A stretch of 64,000 nucleotides of DNA, from the NCBI GenBank assembly GCA_031772625.1, contig CM062815.1:917072979-917136978 (forward strand), read 5' to 3'. A program made the position numbers and the translations under genes. The DNA is from Pinus tabuliformis. Its lineage: Eukaryota > Streptophyta > Pinopsida > Pinales > Pinaceae. Shown one piece after another: positions 47,848-59,500 of this stretch (position 1 is the first letter of the stretch; each line of letters begins with the position of its first letter). The notes below the pieces were generated by a model. It did not search any database and was not told the origin of the DNA. It saw nothing but the letters and a program-made list of their open reading frames with translations.

Positions 47848-49072
47848 CTAGGAATTGGAGAGCGAGAACTAGTCATGGCAATAGGAGAAGGGGAAAAGAG
47901 GAAGCTAGTTCCTTAAACCAAGGAAAGGAAACTCAAGAGAAGAAACTCGAGGAAATGAAAAAGATAATAAGAAACATGCCTAACAAGCTTCTAAAACTAG
48001 AGTTAGAAAAAAAACCGTCCTCGAGAAAACCTACCAGCTCCTAACTGAAGTTTCAATCCTCAATATAGGACACCTCCTTTGCATCTCTTGCAAATGGAGA
48101 GAAGGAAGAAACAATATCACATTCAACCTCCATTGTATTTGGAAGATGATATAGAGAGAAATGCTGAAGAAGTAATAGAAGTCCAAGAAAATTGGTTTTC
48201 TTCTCTTTCAGAGGGAGAAAATGAAATAAAAGCCAATGAAGTAGAAGGGGATGATTGGGAGGCCCTGCTGGATGATGGTGAGATCGAAAACTATTGTAGA
48301 CAATTTGATGACTTCATGCAGGCCCAAATAGATAGGAAATATGATCTTAGATCTTCTAGGAAAAGATCTAGAATGTGAGATCAAAATAAGGAGTCCTCTG
48401 CCACCAATCCTCCAAACCAGTATAGAAAGTAAATAAGTCACTAGACCAAGCCTCACTCAAAAAGAAAGAATATTTGGATTCCATTCTTTACAAGCCCGAA
48501 GTTTCTAAAATAAAATGGTTTCCCTTACAATCAAAACAATTATGTGATAAAGAAAAAGAGCCTAATGACATGATCACAACTGATAGGAATCCCCCTAGAT
48601 TTAGTCTTCAAAAAGAGGTGGAGAAGGTCAAAATTTATGTTCTCTTAATCGAATTTTTGAAATAGCCTAATTACAAATTTCAAGTGTCTTGGTTCATGTT
48701 TTCTCCCACAATGGTCCCTCTACAAGATAGTTCGAACTTCCAAGAAGAAAGACCCATGGTTGTATTTGAACCTCATGTTGAGGAACAAGACCCTTCTTCT
48801 CACCCTTTCTATGTCATTTTGGTGATCCATGAACTTCTCTTACATAAATGCATGCTTGAGACAGGTGCTTCTAACAATCTGATGCCATTTTATATTATGG
48901 AGCAATTGGGGCGACAATGAACAATGCCATGTCAAGATTTGTATTCTTTTGACTCCAAGAGAGTAAAATTTCTAGGGATGATTAAATACCTGGGGTTCAA
49001 TTTAGCTCAGATCCATGTGAAGAGTGTTGTAATGGATATTGTAGTGGCTGAAATCTCTATGCGGTTCAGTAT
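47848..49072 (+). pseudogene. Element E gag end and protease region
   Basis: Element E resumes on the plus strand after F. First comes a charged Arg/Lys/Glu-rich stretch (47,850-48,050), then a 99-codon acidic segment at 48079-48378 (ERNAEEVIEVQENWFSSLSE). The protease region at about 48,684-49,070 has LLHKCMLETGASNNLMPFYI at the active-site position and CQDLYSFDSKRVKFLG and MDIVVAEISMRF after it, matching the layout in F's protease. It ends abruptly at 49072, where LTR-like sequence starts with TGTTGGCAAG. Heavily broken. Confidence 0.78.
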
Positions 49073-52000
49073 TGTTGGCAAGAAAATTATAGTAGGGTTG
49101 AGACCCCGGGTTCGGGCCCAAGGGGCCAAAAAGTTGTTGTAGTCTAGAAAAATGCCATCTTTCAGCTTACCCACGGAGGGTAATGAGTCTCACCCAAGAT
49201 GTGTTGTGAGTAAAGTTACATGAGGGAGGCGTTAGGTACCAGGGGGAGTCATCTCAAATGGAAGAAACCAAAATATAGTAGTTAAGCATATAAACTAACC
49301 AGAAAATAATAATCTACACATTCTATATCAAGAAACCATCTAACTCAATGCAGTCATTCAAACTTTTAAAGGGGAAAGACAATGGTTAATGATATAGGGT
49401 GGTTCTGAATAGTCCTCTCTGTTAATATAACATAAATAAGTACATAAGGCTTAGGGCATGATCATTAACAATAGAAATAACACAACCAGCATAAACTGAT
49501 ACAAACAGGAGAATGGAGTTATTCACATTACTCCGCAACATAGGAAGATTCTAACTACTATAGACTCATTCCACTAACTATCAAAAACCATCCTTTGCTC
49601 CTTCCTCTTCTTTTTATCCCCTACCATCCACATGGATTTCTAGTTCTTCTTTCCTTTTGTTTGGCTGCCTTTGCTCTTTCTCCACTCAGTTATCCCTACC
49701 TCTTCCCACCACCTTTCCATAATTTCTACTCATCCTTCAGTTTATAATCTTCAATCGGTTTTCAACTCCACAACTCCAATGTTCCTCTCTACCACCCAGT
49801 CATTGGCTTATTTCTCTACAAAATCTCAAAACGAAGGCCCCAACAGGCCATGACCATATATCATTGACTCGTCCCTGAGTCAATATTCCCTCATTGTTGT
49901 CTGTGTGGTTGACATGTCTATTGGTACCTATGCTATCACTGCCTTAGGTTCTTCTGTTGGTAGTGGTGCTGCTTCTTGTTGGCCTTCTTTTACAAACAAA
50001 GGCCCTAGCTATGGTACAACAATAATTGTCCTATCGCAGAATTGATTGTAGTTATTGAGTGTTTCTTGCCAAGTTTCAGTGATTGTCATGGCTTGCTTAA
50101 TGAATTTTGTCGTTGTGCTAGGAGTTGGTTGGGTGGGTTGGATGCTTAATAAGGAAGTCATTGTTCTTCCATTTCTTCACTGATCTCTCACAAGGTATTG
50201 AAATGAGTTCATACCGATGGTCAGAAATCACAGAGCTTTTGTTTTGTCTTTTCCGATTCATCCTCGATTTACTGAACGTGGGCTTCTAGAGAGGATACTT
50301 CCTCTTCAAACTTCCATTGTTGGTATTTTTCCTTAGAGCTCCTGATGTTGGCAAGGAGTTGGTTAATTCTCTGGAGGAGTGGGTAGATTGGTTGATTTTT
50401 CTTTGCGAGACTGTCAGACTAGTCATGAACCTATTGCATTAGTGTATACCCATCGTTTAGAGCATCAAAAATGGAGGCTTTAAGAATGGATGTAGAAGTG
50501 ATCTTATGTTCAATCTTAATGACATATGTGGTGGAACGATCTTGAAGTGCCTTCCTTGGAGTGTCAAGGCTCTGCTCGAGTTCTCTGTTAGAGGATATCA
50601 GCCCATTGCATACAGCTTAGATGCAGCAACAACATTCGACCAGAGTGCAAGCATAGAATTCTTCCAGAGCTTCTATGGCTACATCATAAATGACTACCCA
50701 AAGCATATGGAACAGTGAAGTGATGTGATCGACCTGTTCTTGAAGTTGTTGATTATTTTGGAAGAGCTTGTCTCGTTCGGCCGTAAGGGTGGAAATTTGC
50801 TTTTGTTGTTTCTCGTAGTCTGCGACAATGTCATTGTGAATTTTAGAAGCCCACTGCGCAACTTGCTGTATGAAACTAAAAAACTACGCTAATGACCAGG
50901 TCTGTAGGTCATCCTACAGCATATTGGATGGTTTCGGGAATCGTCTCTGCAAACACTATCCACTAGAAATAGATTTATCTAAATAGCCTTGGGGTGAAGT
51001 GGCTTACTGTGAGGGTTCTGTAAATTAGGCTATTGTTGCTAGAGAAACTAGATCTGTTACAATAGGGAAATTTATATAAAATGGGGTCACAAAGGGCTCA
51101 ATAGCTATAAAACGTGGCTGGGATATGACATGCATTGCAATCAATAGTGTGCCTGACTCTAATAATAGGGATATCATTCAGCTGACGACATTTTCTCCAA
51201 AGGGGATTTTCATGGCAGAATGAACAACGGAGTCAACCTCCATATCTTTTGTGCCTAGAAGCACCTCAGAGGGAATGGTATCCAAAAGGGTTGCAAAGGT
51301 GGATGCGGTATGTGGGGATGGGTTGCCCGAGTTCGGTGACATAATGGAGGTAGAGGGTGGGAGTTCTTCGATGATTGGGTAGGTCGTGGTGGTGTGGGGT
51401 CCCTCAATGGTGAGGTGAATGATTGGCAATACAAGGTTTTCATTTGGATTCCTTGTTACAGCTGGAGGCTTGGTGCTTTTGATTTTCTAGGGTTTGGGGA
51501 TGGTCGGCTTGGACTACAAATGAGGTCCTATACTCAGTATGGAAACAATAAGGGGGGTGGTGACTAGAGGGTTCTACTACGTAGAACCTTGCAATTCAAC
51601 AGAGTTAGGAACCAAACACAATGAATTGGTTATGATCGTGTTGATAGTGCTGGACCCGCCAACATGTTAGGGGATCTCCCTGGTAAGAAGTCCCAATTAG
51701 ACCTCAGACCATTTGGTGTAGGTGCCCTAGTAGTGGGTCATACGGTATCACCTTGATCGTGGTTTCGCACAGGGGAAAGTAATATGTCACTGTTGTTAGC
51801 ATGGGTGTGATAGTTGTGGCAAGTCAAGGAAGGTGAATGAATGGTTCTAACACACAGAAAGTGGGGTGAGTGAGCCCCTTGGAAACCTATGATAGCACGC
51901 GGCTTGGAACGGAACACACAAGAAAAGATGAATCACATGTTGGAAAGAAAGTTAGCGAGAAAGCCAAAGTGATGTTTAAACCAGTCAACACATTTCAGTA

Positions 52001-52127
52001 AGATTCATACATACTTATATAGAATATTCCATACATGCATGTGTAAGGAAACAAATACATATATCATTTATAGTAAGGAAGATAGTTGGAATACAATACA
52101 ACACATGCATGAAATGTGCTGGCTCTC
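49073..52127 (-). mobile_element. Element G: unassigned LTR-like insertion next to E
   Basis: Element E stops at 49072 and foreign sequence begins TGTTGGCAAG. At 51658-51664 the sequence GCCAACA is the exact inverse of TGTTGGC, and another TGTTAGGGG starts at once at 51665. So 49073-51664 may be a 2.6-kb LTR in minus orientation, and the GGGAGATCCCC-type tract just outside would be a copia-like polypurine tract. Alternatively 51665 onward is a minus-strand LTR followed by a primer site. AGTAT before 49073 does not recur after 51664, so it is not a clean solo LTR. Element H cuts it at 52128. Confidence 0.5.
49800..51430 (-). pseudogene. Decayed minus-strand coding region with coiled coil in G
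   Basis: Codon-like sequence persists over about 1.6 kb on the minus strand despite several breaks. It opens with a Pro/Thr/Ser-rich part at 51178-51429 (starting MPIIHLTIEGPHTTTTYPII). A convincing coiled coil at about 50,720-50,880 follows (KIHNDIVADYEKQQKQISTL, then LQEQVDHITSLFHML), then another helical stretch near 50,290-50,400 (YPLLQRINQLLANIRSSKEK). I do not recognise the family. It could be an extra or LTR-borne open frame of a retroelement, as in F, or a captured host fragment. Confidence 0.5.
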
Positions 52128-53485
52128 TGATCCAGGAGGATCTTATTAGTCTAGTTTGTGCAGAGAGTCCAGCTCATCTTCAACTTTGTCAGCTTAGATA
52201 GTGTCTTTATTTAATCATGGTGGTGGTTTTCATGGTGGAAATATAGTCCAGATTATTGTCGCAATGTGACAATATTACTGTAATGGGTTTTTATTATGGT
52301 GATTAAGGTTTAAATCCTAAGCTAAGGACATAACCTAAGTGCTAAATATTAAGTTTAAAGACCTAGCACTAATCCTAAGTTCAAATCCCTAACAAAAATA
52401 TGCAAGACCTAATGAAAAACCTATATAATAAATCTCATGCTACCATCCTAATGCAAAAGCCACCTATTAGACTTTATATTAAAAAAAACCAATGCAAACA
52501 ACATAACACAGTCCCTAACCATGAGGAGAAGACCTCAGTGGAACCGTGTTGGAGTGCACATGTGAATGGGTTGAGAGCTAATAACCTTAGCTTTAGAACT
52601 GATCGTGCAGAGGTTATAATTGTTGGAGGTTGTGAACATGTGAATAGATTGCGGTTAACTGCAATGTAACCGTTAAGTGGAAGCCTCAATCGTTGGTAGA
52701 ATTGTCGAAGTAAACCTGCAAGGTGGTGCCTTATGGTTAGACTTCCTGATTACATGCCTCAGTTCTATTTTCCGCGTAGCTAGCTTGACCGTCAATGGGT
52801 TTTATATAACCAAAGTGTATTTTGGGTTTTTGTTGTCGTTTTTGTGTTATTTTAATTCAGCCACCATGTAACAAATACCTAAGTGTTACAAGGTGACAAG
52901 ACCGAGACCTATGTACACTTAATGAAGCACATTCATGCGTAATTTTGGCATTAGGAGTTTAAGTGAACCTTAGAACATTATAAATTCATCCTTATGCTCA
53001 TGTAAAAGGAATTAGAGTGACTTTGGTACTTGTATGGAGATGCTGAGCTAGAGAGGTAGTTATTGTTTTTAGTGTATCTTGGCTGTATAGAGGTGGAATT
53101 GGGAACAAAGATAGGCATTGGAAAGCTACAAGAGAGAGGTTTCTGTTGATAGAGACTAGAATTGCCTGTGTGCACATTTATTTTGGTGTTTTTTATATGT
53201 AAAATACCTCTTTTGTTCAATCCTAATAAAGAAGACTCCCATCTTGAAAGTAGACCCGGAGACGTAGTCCATCAGGGACGAACTCCATAATCAATGTTTC
53301 TTGTCTTCTATCTCTATCTTTTGCTACAAATTCATGTTTAATTATGTTTCCTATGTTCTTGATTAAGTCTTAAATCAACTAATTTCCTTCATTCTTCCAC
53401 ATTCAACACTTAAAGTTAATGATCAATTCACTGTTGGAAAATAATCAATTCTACTTCGTTTTAGTTTATCATCAATATCTGATCA
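52128..53485 (+). repeat. Left LTR of element H
   Basis: 1,358 bp, matching 58144-59500. It contains a run of short CCTAA-like phrases (for example CCTAAGCTAAGGACATAACC near 52315) also seen in the other LTR. ATATAACC near 52805 and AATAAAG near 53224 are possible promoter and poly(A) signals. Confidence 0.9.
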
Positions 53486-53492
53486 TATAATT

Positions 53493-53507
53493 TGGTATCA
53501 AAGTAGG
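53493..53507 (+). other. Primer-binding site of element H (tRNA-iMet)
   Basis: TGGTATCAAAGTAGG lies 7 nt after the LTR end; TGGTATCA is the standard initiator tRNA-Met match and the rest is slightly worn. Confidence 0.8.
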
Positions 53508-53529
53508 TTGTTTTTGTATAATTTTTTCC

Positions 53530-54900
53530 AGTGAATGATAACTAGGTCTGAGTCGCAACGTGGTGAAGGAACACTTGAGGAGTTAAATCTAGAAATTGGA
53601 AAATGAAAAGTTACTCATAAATGGACAATGACATGATCTTATGTAGGTGAAACTCCTGAAGTGAAGATAAGCGAGGAACAATTTCAACAAGTTTTTTTGA
53701 GCATGTAGCAAATGTTGGGAGAACTCTATGAAGATAAGAAGGAGATATATGTAGCTTCTTCTTCAAAGACATCAAAGAAGGAAAAAGGAAAAGGAAAGGA
53801 TGATAAACCTCCTTCTCCTCCATCATCTCCATCATCATATTCTTCTTCTTCTTCTTCCAATTCTAATTCTAAAACATAAAAGAAAGTGAAGAAATCATCT
53901 CTTTTGAAACTTGATATACAATTTGAGCTACCTATTTGTGCTGGAGAAATGAATCCTGAAAAGTTAGATAACTGGATTATGCAGTTAGAGGTGTATTGTC
54001 GTATTCAGAACATTTCTGGCGATAAAACAAAAATTGAGTTAGCTACACTTACAATGGGGGAACAACTTTAATCTGGTGGGAAAGTAAAAATGAAATAGAT
54101 GTAAAGCGGAAAGGTAAATTCATCTCTTCATGGTCTAGGTTTTTAAAAGCTCTCAGAAAACAATTTTATCCTTTGGGATACATGTAGCAAGCTATTATTG
54201 ATTGGAAAAATTTGAGGCAAGGTAAAGGGCAGAATGTTCAGGAGTTTACTTATGAGTTTAGGAAGAAATATTTGGCGCTTGGTATTCCGTTGGATACACG
54301 TGAAATTTTATTAAAGTACATTGGCAGTTTACATTCATATTTACATCATACATTATTGATTTTTAATCCTGATGACTTTGATGAAGTGTGTTCAAGCCAT
54401 ACATATTGAATCAAGTGGCATATTGTTCAAGTTTTCACAGAAACCATCCAGACATTTGGAAATCAACGATTCAAAATACAACAAGAGGAAGAGAAATTTG
54501 AGGGGAAAGAGATAAGAGACATCTCAGAAGGAAAGCGAAAGACCTACTTATATGCATTACTAGAGGATCAGACATGATGAATCCAAATTTTGGAAACTTC
54601 ACCCAGAACTAAGACCAAATTAGTTCCAGAAGAAGAAAGGTGAAAAGAAGGCTAATGCAACAATCCAACAGGATTTGGGCTTCAAATCAGGTGATGAAAG
54701 GAAAATAATTGCAATGGTTTCGACAAGTAAAAGTTCTAACACTAGTTCAAGTTCTAGTACTTCTAAATCTTCTTCAAACATCAATCATCTAAATGAGGAT
54801 AAAAGGGTTGAATTATTTCATATAATGATAACTTATAAGCACAAGAAAATAGATACATTATTTGACAGTGGATCACAGGAAAATTTAATATCTGAATATT
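53530..54900 (+). pseudogene. Element H gag and protease region
   Basis: A Ser- and Lys-rich N-terminal stretch (53,700-53,900) precedes a gypsy gag core at about 53,886-54,410 (LDNWIMQLEVYCRIQNISGD, NVQEFTYEFRKKYLALGIPL). A basic, RNA-binding-like stretch follows, then the protease at about 54,800-54,925 with KIDTLFDSGSQENLISEYLV, where DSGS is the active-site signature. Heavily broken. Confidence 0.83.
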
Positions 54901-54929
54901 TAGTTAAGAAATTGGGTTTGGAGACATAG

Positions 54930-57900
54930 AATCATCTGAGACCATACCCATTAGGTTGGCTAAATAAAGAAACTCATATTAATGTCACAAAGCAGTGTCA
55001 GTTAAAATTTGCCATCACAACTAATTACATTGATGAAGTGTATTTAGATGTGATTCCAGTAGACATATGTGGAGTAGTGCTAGTAAGTCCTTATCTCTAT
55101 GATCATGATGCAATGTTTCATAGGAAAGAGCATAAATATTACCTTAATAAATATTGGATTGAATATATTGTCAGGGCACATAGACTCAAATCACACTTGG
55201 AGTTAGTTTCATTTAATTACATGAAGCGATTAATAAGTTCAAGTAAGAGATATGTACTCACGGTTGTAAAAGAACAACATAAGGATCAACATGATGCTTT
55301 TTTAGGTTGTGAATCTCAGTGTAAAGATAGATTGGTTAAAGTGGTAGATTCTTTTCAAGGTTTGTTATAGAACCAAAACATCTTCCTCCTAAATGGGAAA
55401 TACAACATGAGATACAATTGTTTTCTGATGCCCCTCTTCCTAATATCGGAATGTATCCCATGTTACTTTTATAGAACAAAGAAATAAAGAAACAAATCCA
55501 AGAGTTGATTGAAAAAGATTTCATTTGACCTAGTTCATCTCCATGTGGCTCACCTATAATTTTGGTTCCTAAGAAAGATGGGACATTGAGAATGTGTGTC
55601 GACTTTAGGGCCTTAAACAAAATCACAATAAAAAATAGGTATCCTCTTCCTAGGATAGATGATTTACTTGATCAACTAAAAAATGTTGTTTATTTCACTA
55701 AGTTAGATTTGTGAAGAGGGTATCATCCAATTCGCATTCCAGAAAATGACATATGGAAAACTGCATTCAAAACTAGGCAGGGACTGAATGGTTAGTAATG
55801 CCTTTTGGTTTGTGTAATGTGACAAAAAATTTCATGCGGGTTATGAATGATGTATTCCACCCATACATTCATAAATTTGTCATAATCTACTTAGATGATA
55901 TTCTGATTTTCAGTTCCAGCATTGAAGAGCATGTTAGAAATGTTAAACAAGTTTTTGAAGTGTTGTATAGGGACGAATTTTACCTTAAACTTTCCAAATG
56001 TGAGTTTGGGAAAACTGCACTAAATTATCTTGGTTACATAGTTGGTGGTGGAAGTTTGAAAATAGATCCAGCTAAAATCGATGTGATTGTTAAGTGGCCA
56101 AACCACAGAATGTGACTGAAGTTAGAAGTTTTATAGGTGAAATTTAATATTGGAGTAAATTTATTGCTCAGGTTTCTTTGATTGCATCACCATTACATGC
56201 TTTAACATGTTCTAAATTTCCCTTTTAGTGGGGAGAAAAATTAAAAATAAAAACTTTTGATACATTTTAGAAAAAATTGTCACAACACCAATATTATCTT
56301 CACCAGATCTTCAATAACCATTCAAAATTGAAACAGATGCTAGTGGTTATGCAATGGGTGCAATATTGCTTCAAGATGAAAAGCAATTTTTTTTCATTTT
56401 GAAGCTTTTTCTAAGGCAGTAGTGAATTATCTGAAAAATGATAAAGAACAGTTTGGTTTGGTTGAAAATGTTAAGAAATGGAAACATTATTTAATGGGTA
56501 AGGAAAAAGTGCTTCACATAAATGATCAACCACTTCAGTACCTTCAGTCTCAAACTAAGTTGCAACAATCTCGTCATTATAGATGGATGGGATTTCTTTA
56601 GCAATTTCACTTAATAATTATGTACAATAAAGGTGTCATAAACAAAGTAGCTGATATTTTGTCTAGACCATATTTGAATGGTTTAGTAGTGCTGCAGAAT
56701 AGTTCTTTAAAACATGAAAATTATATAGTTCAATATAGTACAAATGTTGATTTCAAATATATTTATGAATCACTAACTCATGGTTCTCAGGTGGAAGAAG
56801 TAACTTATCATATTCATGACAGGTCGTTATATCATCTGGGTAAGTTGTGCATACCACAGACTGAAAGAGCGCATGTTATTCAGGTAACACATTCTTCTTG
56901 CATTTTAGGACATTTTGGTATAAGCAAGACTATGACAAAAATTCAAAGGTATTGTTACTGGCGTTGCATGTATGAAACAATTGTTAAGTACATTAAAGGA
57001 TGTGTGATTTGTGCGACCAGCAAGCCAGGAAATTGAAAGATCGGTTTGTACATACCACTTCCAGTTCCTTTGCGACCATGGGACAACATTTCCATGGATT
57101 TTGTTGGAGGACTTCCTATGTCCAGGAGAGGGCATGATTACATGTATGTTGTGGTTGAAAAATTCAGCAAGATGTCCATTCTTATTCCATGCAACAAGTA
57201 AGTGACTGTTGAACAGACTAAAAATATGTTCTTCGAATAGGTATGGGTTCATTTTGGGTTACCGACTTCCATTATTTCTGATCGAGACACTCATTTTGTA
57301 GGAGAGTTTTGGTCCACTTTGTGTGGACTCATGGACACCAAGCTGAAGAAGAGCGCAACTTTTCATCCACAGACTGATGGATAGATAGAAGTGATGAACA
57401 GGACAGTCATACATATTCTTCGAGGTTACTGCAGTAAACATCCTAAGTTGTGGGATGAATCTTTACTTTATGTGCATCATGCTTACAATTGAGCCTTACA
57501 TTCTTCAACTAACCGATCACCATTTGAAACATGTTTTGGGTATCTACCAAAGTCATCGATGGATTTCATGTTTGGTGAAGAGGATAAAGTGGGTGAACAT
57601 GATGATGCAAACAAAGCAGTTAATTTCATTCAATGGATACAACAGATACATGAAGCAAGGTAGGATCAGTTAGAAAAGAGTCAGGCCAAGTACAAAATGT
57701 TCCATGGCAAGAATCGATTCAATCATCATTGTTAGATCGAAAATCACGTATGGTTGTATATCAATAAAGATAGGTTGAAAGGTGAAGGTAAGAAACTGAA
57801 ACCCATCAGGTATGATCCTTTCAAGATTGTGGAAAAGATTGGAAATAATTTATTTGGGTTAGATTTGCCTCCTTACATGTGTATTCATTAAGTTGTAAAT

Positions 57901-58100
57901 GTGGAATATTTGAATTTGTATGAACCTCCAATGATCATAGATGCCGAGGAAGATACCATCTTCGATAGGAAGATTCAATCTTCAAGGAATGGAGATGTTG
58001 AATATCTTTGAGTGGGACTCAAGGGCATGAATCTGAGCAAGGCAAGGTGGATGGAGATCGAAAGAGTGAGGGAGTTGTACCCTCACCTGATATCTGCTTA
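54930..58100 (+). pseudogene. Element H pol: RT, RNase H, integrase and chromodomain-like tail
   Basis: Plus-strand order: RT at about 55,540-56,110 ([48 protein letters not shown]); RNase H at about 56,320-56,650 (IETDASGYAMGAILLQDE); integrase zinc segment at about 56,880-57,030 (CILGHFGISKTMTKIQRYCY); core at about 57,090-57,480. An SH3-like C-terminal part lies near 57,740-57,950 (IRYDPFKIVEKIG). A final KARWMEIERVRELYPHL segment near 58,040 looks like a worn chromodomain, placing H with chromoviruses. Heavily broken. Confidence 0.87.
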
Positions 58101-58125
58101 AATCAAACTTTTGTGGTCCAAAAGC

Positions 58126-58143
58126 TTTCAAGTGGAGAGGATT
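58126..58143 (+). other. Polypurine tract of element H
   Basis: A purine-rich run (TTTCAAGTGGAGAGGAT) ends right before the right LTR. Confidence 0.75.
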
Positions 58144-59500
58144 GATCCAGGAGGATATTTTCAGTCTAGTTTGTGTAGAGAGTCCAGTTCATCTTCAACT
58201 TCGTCAGCTTTTCCAGTGTCTTCAGTTAATCATCGTGGTGGTTTTTATGGTGAAAATATGGTCCAGATTATTGTCATAATGTGATAATATTATTGTAATG
58301 TGTTTTTATTATGGTGATGTAATAAAGGCTAAATCCTAAGCTAAGGACATAACCTAAGTGCTAAATCCTAAGTTTAAATACCTAGCATTGATCCTAAGTT
58401 CTAATCCCTAGCACAAATATGCAAGACCTAATGCAAAACCTATGTAATAAATCTCATGCTACAAACCTAATGCAAAACCCACCTATCGGACTTTATATTA
58501 AAAAAACCAGTGCAAACAACACAACATAGTCGCTAACCATGCAGAGAAGACCGCAACGGAACCATGTCAGAGTGCATATGTGAACGGGTTGAGAGAAGTT
58601 AACCTTAGCATCAAAGCTGACCTCGTAGAGGTTGTAATTGTCGGAGGTTGTGAACATCCGAACTGGTTGCAATTAACTGCATCAGAACCATCAGGTGGAA
58701 GCTACAACCATTAGCAGAACCATCAAAGTAAACCTACAAGGTGGCGGCTTATGGTTAGACCACCCAGTCACATGCCTCAGTTTCATTTTCCACATAGTTA
58801 GCCTGATTGCCATGGGTTTTATATAACCAAAGTGTACTTTGGGTTTTTGATGTGGTTTTTGTGCTATTTTAATTCAACCACCATGTAACAAATACCTAAG
58901 TGTCACTTTGTAACAAGACAGAGACCTATGTACACTTAATGAAGCACATTCATGCCTAAGTTTGGCATTAGGAGTTCGAGTGAACCTTAGAACATTATAA
59001 ATTCATCCTTATGCTCATGTAAAAGGAATTATACTGATTTTGAGACTTGTATGTAGATGCTAAGCTAGAGAGGCAGTTCCTGTTTTCAATGTATCATGGC
59101 CGTCCGGAGGCAGAATTGGGAATCGAGATAGGCGTTGGAAAGCTAGGAGAGAGAGAATTCTATTGATAGAGAACAGAAGTGCTTGTGTGCACATTCAGTT
59201 TGGTGTTTTGGCTATGTAAAAGATCTCTTCTAATCAAACCTAATAAAGCAGATGCAATCTTGAAAGTGGACTTGGAGACATAGTCCATCAGGGATGAACT
59301 CCGTAATCAATGTTTACTATATTATATCTCTATTTTTGCTGCAAATTCATGTTTAATTATGTTTCTTAAGTTCTAGATTAAGTCTTAAATCGATTACTTT
59401 CCTTCAGTCTTACACATTCAAAACTTAAAGTTAATGATCAATTCATTGTTGGAAAATAATCAAATCTACTTTAGTTTAGTTTATGATCAATATCATATCA
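58144..59500 (+). repeat. Right LTR of element H
   Basis: 1,357 bp, the partner of 52128-53485 at roughly 88-90% identity in the sampled part. It ends CATATCA at 59500. Confidence 0.9.

Larger units (their letters stand above)
52128..59500 (+). mobile_element. Element H: old Ty3/gypsy element with iMet primer site
   Basis: LTRs 52128-53485 (1,358 bp) and 58144-59500 (1,357 bp) start TGATCCAGGAGGAT and end ATCA. The interior has, on the plus strand, primer site, gag, protease, RT, RNase H, integrase and a chromodomain-like tail. The first 175 bp of the LTRs differ at about 21 positions (about 12%), so it is the oldest datable element here. Flanking 5-mers CTCTC and CACTA do not match clearly. 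Broken in well over a dozen places. Confidence 0.9.

Noticed and set aside
26473-47852. Firm target-site duplication for element F
   Set aside because: Flanking 5-mers ATGGG and CTAGG match at only three of five positions. Continuity of element E on both sides supports insertion, but the duplication itself is not proven.
49073-51664. Simple solo LTR
   Set aside because: Ends are perfect inverted 7-mers, but flanking 5-mers AGTAT and TGTTA do not match, and element E sequence does not resume after 51664.
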